A stretch of 64,000 nt of DNA, from contig NZ_CP018016.1 in assembly GCF_000280495.2 (NCBI RefSeq), positions 930,001-994,000 on the forward strand, read 5' to 3'. The DNA comes from Kosakonia radicincitans DSM 16656 (lineage in GTDB: Bacteria; Pseudomonadota; Gammaproteobacteria; Enterobacterales; Enterobacteriaceae). Each line of letters starts with the position of its first letter. Within the stretch, counting starts at the first letter, position 1. This document shows, in pieces, positions 1 through 8,372 of this stretch. The translations under genes and the position numbers were made by a program. Below the pieces are notes generated by a model. That model was not told the DNA's origin. It saw only the letters and a list, made by a program, of their open reading frames with translations, and ran no database searches.

Positions 1-578
1 TGACCGCCGATCTGCGTAAGATCGACGGCATTCCGGCACTGCTGGAACGTGCGGTCGCAGAGTTCGGTAAGATCGATATTCTGGTAAATAACGCCGGTTT
101 GATCCGCCGTGAAGACGCGATCAACTTCAGCGAGCGGGACTGGGATGACGTCATGAACCTGAACATCAAGAGCGTATTCTTTATGTCTCAGGCGGCGGCG
201 AAACACTTTATCGCTCAGGGTAACGGCGGCAAGATCATCAACATCGCTTCCATGCTCTCCTTCCAGGGCGGCATTCGCGTTCCGTCTTACACCGCGTCAA
301 AAAGCGGCGTAATGGGCATCACCCGTCTGCTGGCTAACGAATGGGCGAAGCACAATATCAACGTCAATGCGATTGCGCCGGGCTACATGGCGACCAACAA
401 CACCCAGCAACTGCGCGCCGACGAACAGCGCAGCGCCGAGATCCTCGATCGTATCCCGGCTGCGCGTTGGGGTCTGCCGAGCGATCTGAAAGGGCCGGTG
501 GTGTTCCTCGCGTCGAAAGCATCTGACTATATCAACGGTTACACCGTGGCCGTTGATGGCGGCTGGCTGGCACGCTAA
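1..578 (+). CDS. kduD: 2-dehydro-3-deoxy-D-gluconate 5-dehydrogenase (3' part)
   Basis: Short-chain dehydrogenase that reduces 2,5-diketo-3-deoxygluconate to 2-keto-3-deoxygluconate, the last dedicated step of unsaturated galacturonate breakdown in the cytosol. The gene enters the window from the left; codons are in frame from base 3 and no start is visible. Seen: the SDR motif ILVNNAG, the catalytic serine segment IINIAS, the YxxxK pair in SYTASKSG, and the C-terminal GYTVAVDGGW typical of KduD. The 3' end is intact and followed by a strong hairpin terminator. It lies beside araE as in E. coli and next to oligogalacturonide uptake genes, which fits a role in pectin catabolism. kduI would be expected just upstream, outside the window. 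Confidence 0.93.
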   Translation, partial: TADLRKIDGIPALLERAVAEFGKIDILVNNAGLIRREDAINFSERDWDDVMNLNIKSVFFMSQAAAKHFIAQGNGGKIINIASMLSFQGGIRVPSYTASKSGVMGITRLLANEWAKHNINVNAIAPGYMATNNTQQLRADEQRSAEILDRIPAARWGLPSDLKGPVVFLASKASDYINGYTVAVDGGWLAR

Positions 579-596
579 CTCGCCTGCCGGCGCCTG

Positions 597-626
597 AAAA
601 AGCCTGCCTGCGGGCAGGCTTTTTTA
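597..626 (+). terminator. Rho-independent terminator after kduD
   Basis: Perfect inverted repeat AAGCCTGCC-TGCG-GGCAGGCTT followed by a T run, 19 bases after the kduD stop. It ends the kduD transcript before the araE promoter region. Confidence 0.9.
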
Positions 627-764
627 TATCTGCATAATGTTTGTCCATATGTGTTTAATTGAAAAATCCATATCTATTTCTCGTGAAATCACACTCTTCT
701 TTATAAATTTTATAAAAATTAGATATTTAAAATTAGTTTAGTGCTTAAACTATATTTTCAAAAT

Positions 765-780
765 TGTAAACTCCATCACA
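765..780. promoter_or_regulatory. Candidate CRP site upstream of araE
   Basis: TGTAA-N6-TCACA resembles the CRP consensus TGTGA-N6-TCACA (one mismatch). It sits just upstream of the AraC half-sites, the same relative order as CRP then araI in E. coli ara promoters. Confidence 0.5.
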
Positions 781-793
781 AAACACTATGCCA

Positions 794-831
794 TAGCGAA
801 TTAATCCATATCTTCGCGAGTTCCTCACTGA
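794..831 (+). promoter_or_regulatory. AraC-binding direct repeat (araI1-I2 type) at the araE promoter
   Basis: Bases 794-810 match the AraC half-site consensus TAGC-N7-TCCATA exactly. Bases 815-831 (CGCGAGTTCCTCACTGA) line up, 21 bases on, with the weaker E. coli araI2 half-site. The CTGACG at 828-833 overlaps it and could act as the -35, as in araBAD; a TACTTT at 853-858 is a possible -10. This predicts arabinose-dependent activation of araE. Confidence 0.75.
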
Positions 832-893
832 CGCTCCCTGCGGTTGCTGACTTACTTTCATAGAACACCTTACTTTGTGCAGGCAGGGAAAAA

Positions 894-2312
894 ATGACTT
901 CTATCAGTAATGACTCTGTAACACTTCCGCGCGCGTTGCGTGACACCCGGCGGATGAACCTGTTTGTTTCTGTTTCGGCAGCGGTCGCCGGGCTGTTGTT
1001 TGGCCTTGATATCGGCGTGATCGCCGGTGCGCTGCCGTTTATTACCGATCATTTTGTGTTGAGCAGCCGCCTGCAGGAGTGGGTGGTGAGCAGCATGATG
1101 CTTGGCGCAGCGCTGGGCGCACTGTTTAACGGCTGGCTCTCGTTCCGCCTGGGGCGTAAATACAGCCTGATGGCCGGTGCGGTGCTGTTTGTTGCCGGTT
1201 CACTCGGTTCGGCGTTTGCCGGTAGCGTGGAAATGCTGCTCCTTTCTCGCGTGCTGTTGGGCATTGCGGTGGGGATTGCTTCATACACTGCACCGCTCTA
1301 TCTCTCAGAAATGGCCAGCGAAAACGTACGCGGCAAGATGATCAGCATGTACCAGTTGATGGTAACGCTGGGGATTGTGCTGGCATTCCTCTCCGATACG
1401 GCGTTCAGCTACAGCGGTAACTGGCGGGCGATGCTCGGCGTGCTGGCGTTGCCGGCGGTGCTTTTGATTATTCTGGTGATTTTCCTCCCCAACAGCCCGC
1501 GCTGGCTGGCGCAAAAAGGGCGTCATATCGAAGCGGAAGAGGTGCTGCGGATGCTGCGCGATACCTCGGAAAAAGCGCGCGAGGAGCTGAACGAGATCCG
1601 CGAAAGCCTGAAACTGAAACAGGGCGGTTTTCAGTTGTTTAAAACCAACCGCAATGTGCGCCGCGCGGTGTTCCTCGGCATGTTGTTGCAGGCGATGCAG
1701 CAGTTTACCGGGATGAACATCATCATGTATTACGCGCCGCGCATCTTTAAAATGGCCGGGTTTACGACCACTGAGGAGCAGATGATCGCCACGCTGGTGG
1801 TCGGGTTGACCTTTATGTTCGCCACCTTTATCGCGGTATTTACGGTGGATAAAGCAGGGCGTAAACCGGCGCTGAAAATTGGTTTCAGCGTGATGGCGAT
1901 TGGCACGCTGATCCTCGGTTACTGTCTGATGCAGTTTGATAACGGCACGGCGTCCAGCGGTTTGTCCTGGCTGTCGGTCGGCATGACTATGATGTGCATC
2001 GCCGGATATGCGATGAGCGCCGCGCCGGTCGTGTGGATCCTCTGCTCGGAGATCCAGCCGCTGAAATGCCGTGACTTTGGTATCACCTGTTCAACCACCA
2101 CTAACTGGGTGTCGAACATGATTATTGGCGCGAGTTTCCTGACGTTGCTGGATGCGATTGGCGCGGCCGGGACGTTCTGGCTCTATACGGCGCTGAATCT
2201 GGTGTTTGTCGGCGTCACGTTCTGGCTGGTACCGGAAACCAAAAACGTCACGCTGGAGCATATCGAGCGTCGTCTGATGTCCGGCGAGAAGCTGCGGGAT
2301 ATTGGGGTTTAA
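894..2312 (+). CDS. araE: Arabinose-proton symporter
   Basis: Inner-membrane low-affinity L-arabinose/H+ symporter of the sugar-porter branch of the MFS. The 472 residues equal the E. coli AraE length and the sequence is nearly collinear with it. Seen: about 12 hydrophobic segments, the RLGRK loop motif after TM2, PNSPRWL after TM6, the [14 protein letters not shown] segment of TM7, and the PETKN motif near the C terminus. The ATG is preceded by an AGGG-type ribosome site. The gene has its own AraC-type promoter and neighbours kduD as in E. coli; on its other side lie pectin genes instead of ygeA. Confidence 0.96.
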   Translation: MTSISNDSVTLPRALRDTRRMNLFVSVSAAVAGLLFGLDIGVIAGALPFITDHFVLSSRLQEWVVSSMMLGAALGALFNGWLSFRLGRKYSLMAGAVLFVAGSLGSAFAGSVEMLLLSRVLLGIAVGIASYTAPLYLSEMASENVRGKMISMYQLMVTLGIVLAFLSDTAFSYSGNWRAMLGVLALPAVLLIILVIFLPNSPRWLAQKGRHIEAEEVLRMLRDTSEKAREELNEIRESLKLKQGGFQLFKTNRNVRRAVFLGMLLQAMQQFTGMNIIMYYAPRIFKMAGFTTTEEQMIATLVVGLTFMFATFIAVFTVDKAGRKPALKIGFSVMAIGTLILGYCLMQFDNGTASSGLSWLSVGMTMMCIAGYAMSAAPVVWILCSEIQPLKCRDFGITCSTTTNWVSNMIIGASFLTLLDAIGAAGTFWLYTALNLVFVGVTFWLVPETKNVTLEHIERRLMSGEKLRDIGV

Positions 2313-2386
2313 CGGTTTGACGTATGTGGAATTGTTCCGTTCATCATATGTTTAGCAGACGCGTAAGCTCTGTGGCTCGTGAACGG

Positions 2387-2416
2387 GAGAAGGGATGCTG
2401 CCGCGCACCCCTTCTC
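2387..2416. repeat. Inverted repeat downstream of araE
   Basis: GAGAAGGG and CCCTTCTC flank a 14-base loop in the gap between the convergent araE and ogl genes. There is no T run, so it is not a standard terminator. The rest of the gap (2313-2551) holds a CCCCGCGGGG palindrome and a REP-like unit but no gene. Confidence 0.4.
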
Positions 2417-2499
2417 AATCCCCGCGGGGGACACAACCCCGGCTGTGAGCCTGGTGTAACCAAAAATTGTCTCATCGCTGAAGGTGTTGCAGCGCGTAG

Positions 2500-2525
2500 G
2501 CCCGGTAAGCGCAGCGCCACCGGGC
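2500..2525. repeat. REP-like palindromic unit
   Basis: GCCCGGT and ACCGGGC arms around a 12-base loop, the form of enterobacterial REP/PU elements, in the gap between two convergent genes where such units usually lie. Confidence 0.65.
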
Positions 2526-2560
2526 AATAACCATTACACCCGCAATAACCATTACACCCG
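2525..2560. repeat. 18-bp tandem duplication spanning the ogl stop
   Basis: Two exact head-to-tail copies of CAATAACCATTACACCCG (2525-2542 and 2543-2560). The second contains the ogl stop codon (minus strand, 2552-2554) and the last codons; the first repeats the same stop outside the gene. Confidence 0.85.
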
Positions 2561-3682
2561 CGCCAGATAGAGCGCTGGCATTCCTTCGGCATCCGAGGTG
2601 TAGAGCACCCATTGATTATCCGGCGTAAACGACGGATGCGGATGCGTCACCTGGCGGTCGCCGTCCAGCACTTTCCAGCTACTGTTATGCTGGCAAATCG
2701 CGGTCTGCTCGCCGCTGTTGATATCGAAAACCCAGATAAACGGATCGTTAAGATGAATAGCGCCGGTATGGTGCGGCGCGCCGTCGCCCACCACTAAACT
2801 GCCATCTTCGTTACTCATCAAATGCGAGCAGGGTGGGATCGCCATTAACTGACGGTTTTCCAGCGTCTGCGGATCGGCGCTGAACAGGTAGCGCCGCGGA
2901 TCGTTCTCCTGATGTGCCACGTAATAGAGCGCGGAGCCGTCCGGTACCCAGAATTCATGGGTAAAGCTCTCTCCCGGCTGGTGCTGGCGGACTTTGCGCA
3001 GGTTGCTGCCATCTTCATTAATCAACCACATACGCGCATCAATCACATCGCGCGGCCCTTCATGACAAAATGCCACGGTGGAATCATCAAACGGACGGTA
3101 AATCGGGTGCCCCAGCCAGCGTTTTTCCTGCAGCAACGTGTCGCGTTCGCCGCTGTGTAAATCGATGCGGATCAACCGGCATTCCGGCTGCGTAAAGTAG
3201 AAGTCGCGGAATTTTTGCCAGTCGGTCAGCGGTTGCCAGTCGCTTTTCTTGATTTCGATACCCACCAGTTTTGTGCAGGTTGAATTCGCCACCCAGGTGC
3301 CGTAAGCCACCCAGTCGTCATCGACCTGATAAACGATATGCTCTTCCAGTGTGTGCAGATCAACGCGCCGTAATTCGCGGGTGTTTTTTACATACCACAG
3401 TGAACGATCGTCCGCCGATAAAAAGCCGCCGAAAGTATTATCCCCGGCGCCTTCGGTTAACTGTGTTGCTTCGTGACGGGCGAGATCCAGTAAATAGTAA
3501 TTCCAGTGGCCTTCAAATGCGCCGCCGAAAAGGAGTTTCCCGCCGTCGCGGGTAAAGCATTTTTGGTAGAAGTAATTACGGTGACAAATAATGTGCGGCG
3601 GCGTCAGACGAATAACCTCGTGCCCCGTTTTTTCATCGTGCTGGTGACGGAAGGTGAGTGGAACAATTTTCCCCTTTGCCAT
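2552..3682 (-). CDS. ogl: Oligogalacturonate lyase (PL22)
   Basis: Cytosolic beta-propeller lyase that cleaves short (especially unsaturated) oligogalacturonides to 4-deoxy-L-threo-5-hexosulose uronate. At 376 residues it is slightly shorter than the characterised ~388-residue enzymes. Residues known to matter in PL22 are visible: Arg217, His242 (in FTHEFW, the base), His287, and Gln344-His347-His349 (QVTHPHP), the Mn-binding set. The start has a perfect AAGGAG. It is the last gene of the tog cluster, 66 bases after togB, but a terminator lies between them, so its expression is probably lower or partly independent. Function is inferred from family and context. Confidence 0.9.
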   Translation of the reverse strand: MAKGKIVPLTFRHQHDEKTGHEVIRLTPPHIICHRNYFYQKCFTRDGGKLLFGGAFEGHWNYYLLDLARHEATQLTEGAGDNTFGGFLSADDRSLWYVKNTRELRRVDLHTLEEHIVYQVDDDWVAYGTWVANSTCTKLVGIEIKKSDWQPLTDWQKFRDFYFTQPECRLIRIDLHSGERDTLLQEKRWLGHPIYRPFDDSTVAFCHEGPRDVIDARMWLINEDGSNLRKVRQHQPGESFTHEFWVPDGSALYYVAHQENDPRRYLFSADPQTLENRQLMAIPPCSHLMSNEDGSLVVGDGAPHHTGAIHLNDPFIWVFDINSGEQTAICQHNSSWKVLDGDRQVTHPHPSFTPDNQWVLYTSDAEGMPALYLARV

Positions 3683-3698
3683 CTGCGGCTCCTTAGAT

Positions 3699-3731
3699 AA
3701 AAAAATACCCTGCCGCGGGCAGGCAGGGTAT
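3699..3731 (-). terminator. Terminator between togB and ogl
   Basis: On the minus strand, ACCCTGCC-TGCCCGC-GGCAGGGT followed by A and seven T. It lies after the togB stop and before the ogl ribosome site, so it should attenuate read-through from togMNAB into ogl. Confidence 0.85.
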
Positions 3732-3748
3732 GTCGTGACGGAAAAACG

Positions 3749-5038
3749 TTAGCGCATCGCGCGTTTCAGGATTCGTTCAGCCTGGCGCTGGAAATCAGCG
3801 GCTGTTTCTTCCACGGATTTCTGACCATAATCGATGTACTGAATCGCCGTGCCGAACTGGGCAACAATCTGCGGATCGTCAAAGTACGGCGACACAGAGA
3901 GTTTGGTCGGCAGAGACTGCGCCAGGCGCAGACCCGCCACCGAGGGATCGTTCTCTTTGATTGCACCGTTGGCGGTCAGCGTTTGCACTGCGGCTTTGCT
4001 CAGCGGCACGCCACGCTCCAGACCCAGAGTTTCCACACCCTCTTTGCTGTTGAGCAGGAAGTTAATCACTTCTGCCGCTTCTTTCGGATGTTTGGTGGAT
4101 TTACCAATCGACAGCATCTGCGCCGGTTTGAAGAACAGACCCGCGTCCGTTGCACCCGGCAACATCGGGTAATCACCCAGCACCAGTTTGGCTGGCGGCT
4201 TCAGGTTGTCGGAGTATTTGGTGATGGTGGAGTTCCACATATAAGTACCGGCCCATTCACCTTCGATCCACGGTTTCATCTCATACATGTTGCTCTTACC
4301 GAACGACGCATAATATTTGGCATCCGGCATCACATGGCTATCGACCAGTTTTTTATACATCTGGAAGAATTCCACCCACTGCTCGCTGCTGTAGCTGAAT
4401 TTCTTCGCTTTTTCGTCAACGGCCGGAATGTTGTACTTCTGCACCATGTAAGAGTTCAGCAGCGCCAGCGTATCCTGATGCTCCAGCACCACCGGGTAAT
4501 ACTGTTTGCCGAGCTTGCTTTCGAAAGTTTTGCCTGCGGCTAACAGCTCATCCCAGGTTTTCGGGAAGGTGACGCCCGCTTTTTTCCACTGCTCATCGTT
4601 AAAGTAGAAGACGCGCGCGGTAACGGAGATCGGAATGCCGTTCAGCTTGCCGTCAACGGTGGTGGATTGCAGCTCTTTGGCGTCGAACTGGCTCAAATCG
4701 ATGATGTCTTTCACCTGGTTCAGGTCGTAGAAGCCTTCGCCATTTTTCGAGAAAATCGGCAGCCAGTTCCAGTTGGTTTGCATTACATCCGGTTCGGTAC
4801 CGCCTGCGATTTGTGTGGTCAGACGGGAGAGGTGGCCGTCCCAGCCGGTATATTCGGATTTAACGTTAATGTTCGGATGCTGTTTGTGAAACTCTTCCAG
4901 CGCTTTTAATGTGACCTGATGACGACCGTTGCCCCCCCACCAGGACATACGCAGGTCAACATTATCAGCAGCAGTTGCGGGTACAGCGCACATGCCCAGA
5001 GTTGCGGAGATAACGGCGCCTATAAGCACTTTTTTCAT
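3749..5038 (-). CDS. togB: Oligogalacturonide ABC transporter, substrate-binding protein
   Basis: Periplasmic binding protein (family 1 extracellular solute-binding) that delivers oligogalacturonides to the TogMN-TogA importer. 429 residues. The N terminus is a clear signal peptide (MKKVLIGAVISATLGMCAVPATA with cleavage near AAD). The mature part starts with LRMSWWGGNGRHQVTLKALE, typical of oligosaccharide-binding proteins, and contains GGTEPDVMQTNWNW. The assignment rests on the operon with togM, togN, togA and ogl, as in Dickeya togMNAB. It is 144 bases downstream of togA, a gap that contains a double palindrome. Confidence 0.88.
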   Translation of the reverse strand: MKKVLIGAVISATLGMCAVPATAADNVDLRMSWWGGNGRHQVTLKALEEFHKQHPNINVKSEYTGWDGHLSRLTTQIAGGTEPDVMQTNWNWLPIFSKNGEGFYDLNQVKDIIDLSQFDAKELQSTTVDGKLNGIPISVTARVFYFNDEQWKKAGVTFPKTWDELLAAGKTFESKLGKQYYPVVLEHQDTLALLNSYMVQKYNIPAVDEKAKKFSYSSEQWVEFFQMYKKLVDSHVMPDAKYYASFGKSNMYEMKPWIEGEWAGTYMWNSTITKYSDNLKPPAKLVLGDYPMLPGATDAGLFFKPAQMLSIGKSTKHPKEAAEVINFLLNSKEGVETLGLERGVPLSKAAVQTLTANGAIKENDPSVAGLRLAQSLPTKLSVSPYFDDPQIVAQFGTAIQYIDYGQKSVEETAADFQRQAERILKRAMR

Positions 5039-5105
5039 TTTTATACTCCAGAGTTTGTTTAAACTTTATTCTTCAGGCTGCTGCGTTGTTGACTGCGCCT
5101 GCGCA

Positions 5106-5167
5106 CCCCGGTCACTTACTGATATAAGCTCCCGGGGATGCACCGGCTTGCCGCCTCGACGCATCCC
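5106..5167 (-). repeat. Double palindromic element between togA and togB
   Basis: Two overlapping inverted repeats. 5106-5137 has CCCCGG..TACTTA type arms around a short loop (core GGTCACTTACTGATATAAGC). 5135-5167 has GGGATGC and GCATCCC arms. The pattern resembles dispersed palindromic repeats seen between genes in enterobacteria. In the transcript it would form two stable hairpins just upstream of togB. Confidence 0.6.
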
Positions 5168-5182
5168 GAAGGATTTCGTTTT

Positions 5183-6310
5183 TTATAGGGAAATGTTCTG
5201 TTCTGTTTTTGCGTCAAAAATATGACACTTATTCATATCAAACTTAAAATACACCTTACGATGAAGTCCCTTTGCAATCATTGGCTTAGCTTCATCGGAA
5301 GGAATTCGTGCCGTTAACTCGTAGTCAGCGACTTTCAGGTAAATAAAGAACTCGTGCCCCATGTTTTCGACACGCACCAGATCGCCGCTGCCGCAGTCTT
5401 CATCGAACGGCTCATCGGCAACGGAGACAAATTCCGGACGTACGCCGAAGAACACCTCTTTGTCGGCATAGCCCACCACTTTCTCCTGCTGACGCGCATT
5501 CAGCGCCAGCGTTTCGTGGCCGAGGGTGATATGCAGTTGCTCACCCTTTTTCACAATTTTCGCTGGTTTGATGTTCATTTCCGGCGCGCCGATAAAGCCC
5601 GCCACGAACATGTTTTTCGGGTAGTGATAGAGGTTGTCCGGGGTATCGACCTGCATGATATGGCCGAGCTTCATCACGCAGATGCGATCGCCCATGGTCA
5701 TCGCTTCGGTCTGATCGTGGGTGACATACACAGTGGTTGCCGGTTTACCGGATTTCTTCAACTGCTTGTGCAGGTCGGAAATACGGATGCGCATGGAAGC
5801 ACGCAGTTTGGCATCGAGGTTCGACAGCGGTTCGTCGAACAGGAACACATCCGGCTTTTTCACAATCGCGCGGCCGACCGCTACACGCTGCGCCTGGCCG
5901 CCGGAAAGCTGACGCGGCAGCCGGTCCATCAGCTCTTCCAGTTCGAGGATTTTCGCCGCTTCATCCACCTGTTTGGTGATCTCATCTTTCGGCAGCTTGC
6001 TCAGCTTCAGGCCGAAGGCGAGGTTTTCCCGCACGGTCATATGCGGGTAGAGCGCGTAGTTCTGGAACACCATGGCAATACCGCGCGCCTTCGGTGCGAG
6101 GTTATTGACGATCTTCTCGCCGATGCGCACTTCGCCGCCGCTGATGGTTTCAAGGCCTGCCAGCATACGCAGGGTGGTGGATTTGGCGCAGCCGCTTGGT
6201 CCGACAATGACCATAAATTCACCGTCGGCAATTTTCAGGTCGATACCATGTACCGCTTTGAAGCCGTTGGAGTAGACCTTTTCCAGTTTGTTGAAAATCA
6301 CTTCAGCCAT
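5183..6310 (-). CDS. togA: Oligogalacturonide ABC transporter, ATP-binding protein
   Basis: Cytoplasmic ATPase of the TogMNAB importer, of the UgpC/MsmX/MalK subfamily, 375 residues. Seen: Walker A GPSGCAKST (residues 37-45; the usual glycine before Lys is Ala), Q-loop FQNYALYPHMT, signature LSGGQAQR, Walker B VFLFDEP, D-loop SNLDAKLR, H-loop VYVTHDQTEA, then a C-terminal OB-type regulatory domain (from about residue 240). A GAGGGA ribosome site precedes the ATG. It starts 12 bases after togN. Subfamily members can serve several sugar importers; the dedicated role is inferred from the operon. Confidence 0.9.
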   Translation of the reverse strand: MAEVIFNKLEKVYSNGFKAVHGIDLKIADGEFMVIVGPSGCAKSTTLRMLAGLETISGGEVRIGEKIVNNLAPKARGIAMVFQNYALYPHMTVRENLAFGLKLSKLPKDEITKQVDEAAKILELEELMDRLPRQLSGGQAQRVAVGRAIVKKPDVFLFDEPLSNLDAKLRASMRIRISDLHKQLKKSGKPATTVYVTHDQTEAMTMGDRICVMKLGHIMQVDTPDNLYHYPKNMFVAGFIGAPEMNIKPAKIVKKGEQLHITLGHETLALNARQQEKVVGYADKEVFFGVRPEFVSVADEPFDEDCGSGDLVRVENMGHEFFIYLKVADYELTARIPSDEAKPMIAKGLHRKVYFKFDMNKCHIFDAKTEQNISL

Positions 6311-6322
6311 GATACTTCCCTC

Positions 6323-7225
6323 TTAACCTTTAATTCCGCTGCTGGTTACGCCCTGTACGAAGTAGCGTTGTGCCAGGAAGAAGACAATGATGGACGGCAG
6401 AATGGAGATACTCGCCATTGCCAGAATTTCGTTCCACGGCGCACCTTCGGTCACGTCGATGGACATTTTCAGCGCCAGTGCGATCGGGTATTTATCCACG
6501 CTGTAGACGTAAATCAGCGGCCCGATAAAGTCGTTCATTGACCACATGAACTGGAACAGCGCGACAGAGATAATGGCCGGTTTCAGGATCGGCACCACCA
6601 CGTACCACAGTACCTGCCAGGAGTTACACCCGTCGATCTGCGCCGCTTCTTCCATGTCGCGCGGCACGCCGCGTAAGAACTGAATCAACATAAAGACGAA
6701 GAAACCTTGTGTGGCGAAAGCCAGTGGCAGATAGAGCGGCATATAGCTGTTGAGCATGCCCATTTCACGGAACATCAGGTACTGCGGGATCAGCAGCACG
6801 GTGCTTGGCAGCAGCATGGTGGCGATCAGCGTACCGAACCAGAAGTTCTTCCACGGGATTTCAAAGCGGGCGAAACCGTAAGCCACCACCGTTGAAGAGA
6901 TAATCGTCAGGATCACTTTCGGGATCACATACTTGAAGGTGTTCAGCATGTAATGGCCGAAGGTGTACTCCGTCCCTGTTTTCCAGCCGTTGATAAAACC
7001 GTCCCACGTTGCGTGCGTCGGCCACAGCCCCAGCGTGGTGAAGATTTCATGGTTCGGTTTGAACGACGCAGAGAACATCCACGCCAGCGGGTAAAGCATT
7101 AACAGGCCGACAAAGAGCAGGATCGTATAGCGGATCCAGGCGCTGATTTTCTCGCGGCGCAGGGTGCGCGCCACTTCACGTTCGGCTTCCTTCATGCCCG
7201 GCGTGAGATGTTGGATATCAGCCAT
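6323..7225 (-). CDS. togN: Oligogalacturonide ABC transporter, permease 2
   Basis: Inner-membrane permease of the MalG type, 300 residues. The chosen start (MADIQHLTPG) overlaps the 3' end of togM by 8 bases, as expected for coupled translation; a longer reading frame exists upstream but lies inside togM. Seen: about six membrane segments, a cytoplasmic N terminus, and the EAA loop EEAAQIDGCNSWQVLWYVVV that docks onto the ATPase. It ends in the VQGVTSSGIKG tail common to MalG-like permeases. It forms the heterodimeric channel with TogM. Confidence 0.9.
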   Translation of the reverse strand: MADIQHLTPGMKEAEREVARTLRREKISAWIRYTILLFVGLLMLYPLAWMFSASFKPNHEIFTTLGLWPTHATWDGFINGWKTGTEYTFGHYMLNTFKYVIPKVILTIISSTVVAYGFARFEIPWKNFWFGTLIATMLLPSTVLLIPQYLMFREMGMLNSYMPLYLPLAFATQGFFVFMLIQFLRGVPRDMEEAAQIDGCNSWQVLWYVVVPILKPAIISVALFQFMWSMNDFIGPLIYVYSVDKYPIALALKMSIDVTEGAPWNEILAMASISILPSIIVFFLAQRYFVQGVTSSGIKG

Positions 7226-8108
7226 TTTTGCCTCCCTTATCGGCAGAGTAGAACACCCAATATTTCGAGGATTTAAAGGCGATGGAGGCAAAGACCGCCA
7301 CGACCAGGAACAGAACCCAGGCCAGCGCCGCACCGTAGCCCATATCGAAATATTTGAAGGCGGTATCGTAGATGTAGAGCGAGAACAGATAGGTGTAATA
7401 GGTCGGGCCGCCGCCGGTGATGACATACGGGCCGGTAAACTCCTGAAACGCCTGCGTGGTCTGCATAATAAAGTTGAAGAAAATCACCGGCGTAATCAGC
7501 GGTACGGTCACTTTCATGAACATCTGCCACTTGCTGGCACCGTCGATCATTGCCGCTTCGTACTGGGATTGCGGGACGTTTTGCAGTGCGGCAAGGAAGA
7601 TCACCATTGCAGAGCCAAACTGCCACACGCGCAGCAGCGTCACCGACATCAGCGCCAGCGACGGTTCGCCCAGCCAGTTCACCGGATCCAGGCCGAACAC
7701 GCCGATAAAGCTGTTCAGCAGGCCATCAATGGCGAACAGCGCGCGCCACAGTACGGCAATGGCGACAGAGCTGCCGAGAATGGACGGAATGTAGTAAGCC
7801 GTACGGAAAAAGCCGATGCCGCGAAGTTTAAAATTCAGCACAAAGGCAATACCCAGCGCAAAGGCCAGTTTCAGCGGGATGGTCAAAAAGACATAAGCAA
7901 AAGTCACGCCCATCGATTTCCAGAAGAGGGTATCTTCCGTAAACATGTAGCGATAGTTTTCGATGCCGTTAAATACCGGCGGGCTCATCAAATCGTACTC
8001 AGTAAAACTGAGAAAGAATGATGAAATGAATGGGAAAGCCGTAAAGACTATCAACCCAATAATGTAGGGCGATATCCAGGCCAATCCCAGTAGTCTGTTT
8101 TCATTCAT
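7218..8108 (-). CDS. togM: Oligogalacturonide ABC transporter, permease 1
   Basis: Inner-membrane permease of the MalF/UgpA type, 296 residues, first gene of the minus-strand operon togM-togN-togA-togB(-ogl). Seen: N-terminal hydrophobic helix (LLGLAWISPYIIGLIVFTAF), about six membrane segments and the EAA loop EAAMIDGASKWQMFMKVTVP. It has no extra N-terminal helices of the MalF kind. The region upstream (8109-8612) carries two KdgR-like palindromes and a CRP-like site, which suggests repression relieved by KDG and catabolite control. Confidence 0.9.
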   Translation of the reverse strand: MNENRLLGLAWISPYIIGLIVFTAFPFISSFFLSFTEYDLMSPPVFNGIENYRYMFTEDTLFWKSMGVTFAYVFLTIPLKLAFALGIAFVLNFKLRGIGFFRTAYYIPSILGSSVAIAVLWRALFAIDGLLNSFIGVFGLDPVNWLGEPSLALMSVTLLRVWQFGSAMVIFLAALQNVPQSQYEAAMIDGASKWQMFMKVTVPLITPVIFFNFIMQTTQAFQEFTGPYVITGGGPTYYTYLFSLYIYDTAFKYFDMGYGAALAWVLFLVVAVFASIAFKSSKYWVFYSADKGGKNG

Positions 8109-8311
8109 ACATACCTACCTGGCGAACAATGTGTAATACGGATTCGGAGAGTTACTTTCTCCCGCCGCCGTAGCCGCGGGGATAAAAACAGCGTCTGTAT
8201 GTGCGCTCGCTCACAATATTTGCCGTAGCCAGCGCAATGTAGGTCTAACTACCAGAAATTATTAGTAAAACCCCTGGTTTTAATAACGTCTGAACATGCA
8301 TTCTTGATTTG

Positions 8312-8326
8312 TAAAACATCGTTTTA
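8312..8326. promoter_or_regulatory. KdgR-like palindrome upstream of togM (proximal)
   Basis: TAAAAC-ATC-GTTTTA, a perfect palindrome with a 3-base centre. It resembles the KdgR consensus core (GAAAC-N3-GTTTC) but has AAAAC/GTTTT instead of GAAAC/GTTTC. It lies about 200 bases upstream of the togM start. Confidence 0.45.
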
Positions 8327-8372
8327 AAATATTTTATTGGGTTTTAAATTCGCGTCATTCGATTAATTCGCG

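Noticed and set aside
2313..2551. 68- to 82-codon open frames in the araE-ogl gap
   Set aside because: They overlap a REP-like unit and inverted repeats on both strands and lack ribosome sites.
5354..6541. 395-codon open frame antisense to togA
   Set aside because: Antisense shadow: composition rich in His, Phe and Arg, no motif, and the minus-strand ABC ATPase is unambiguous.
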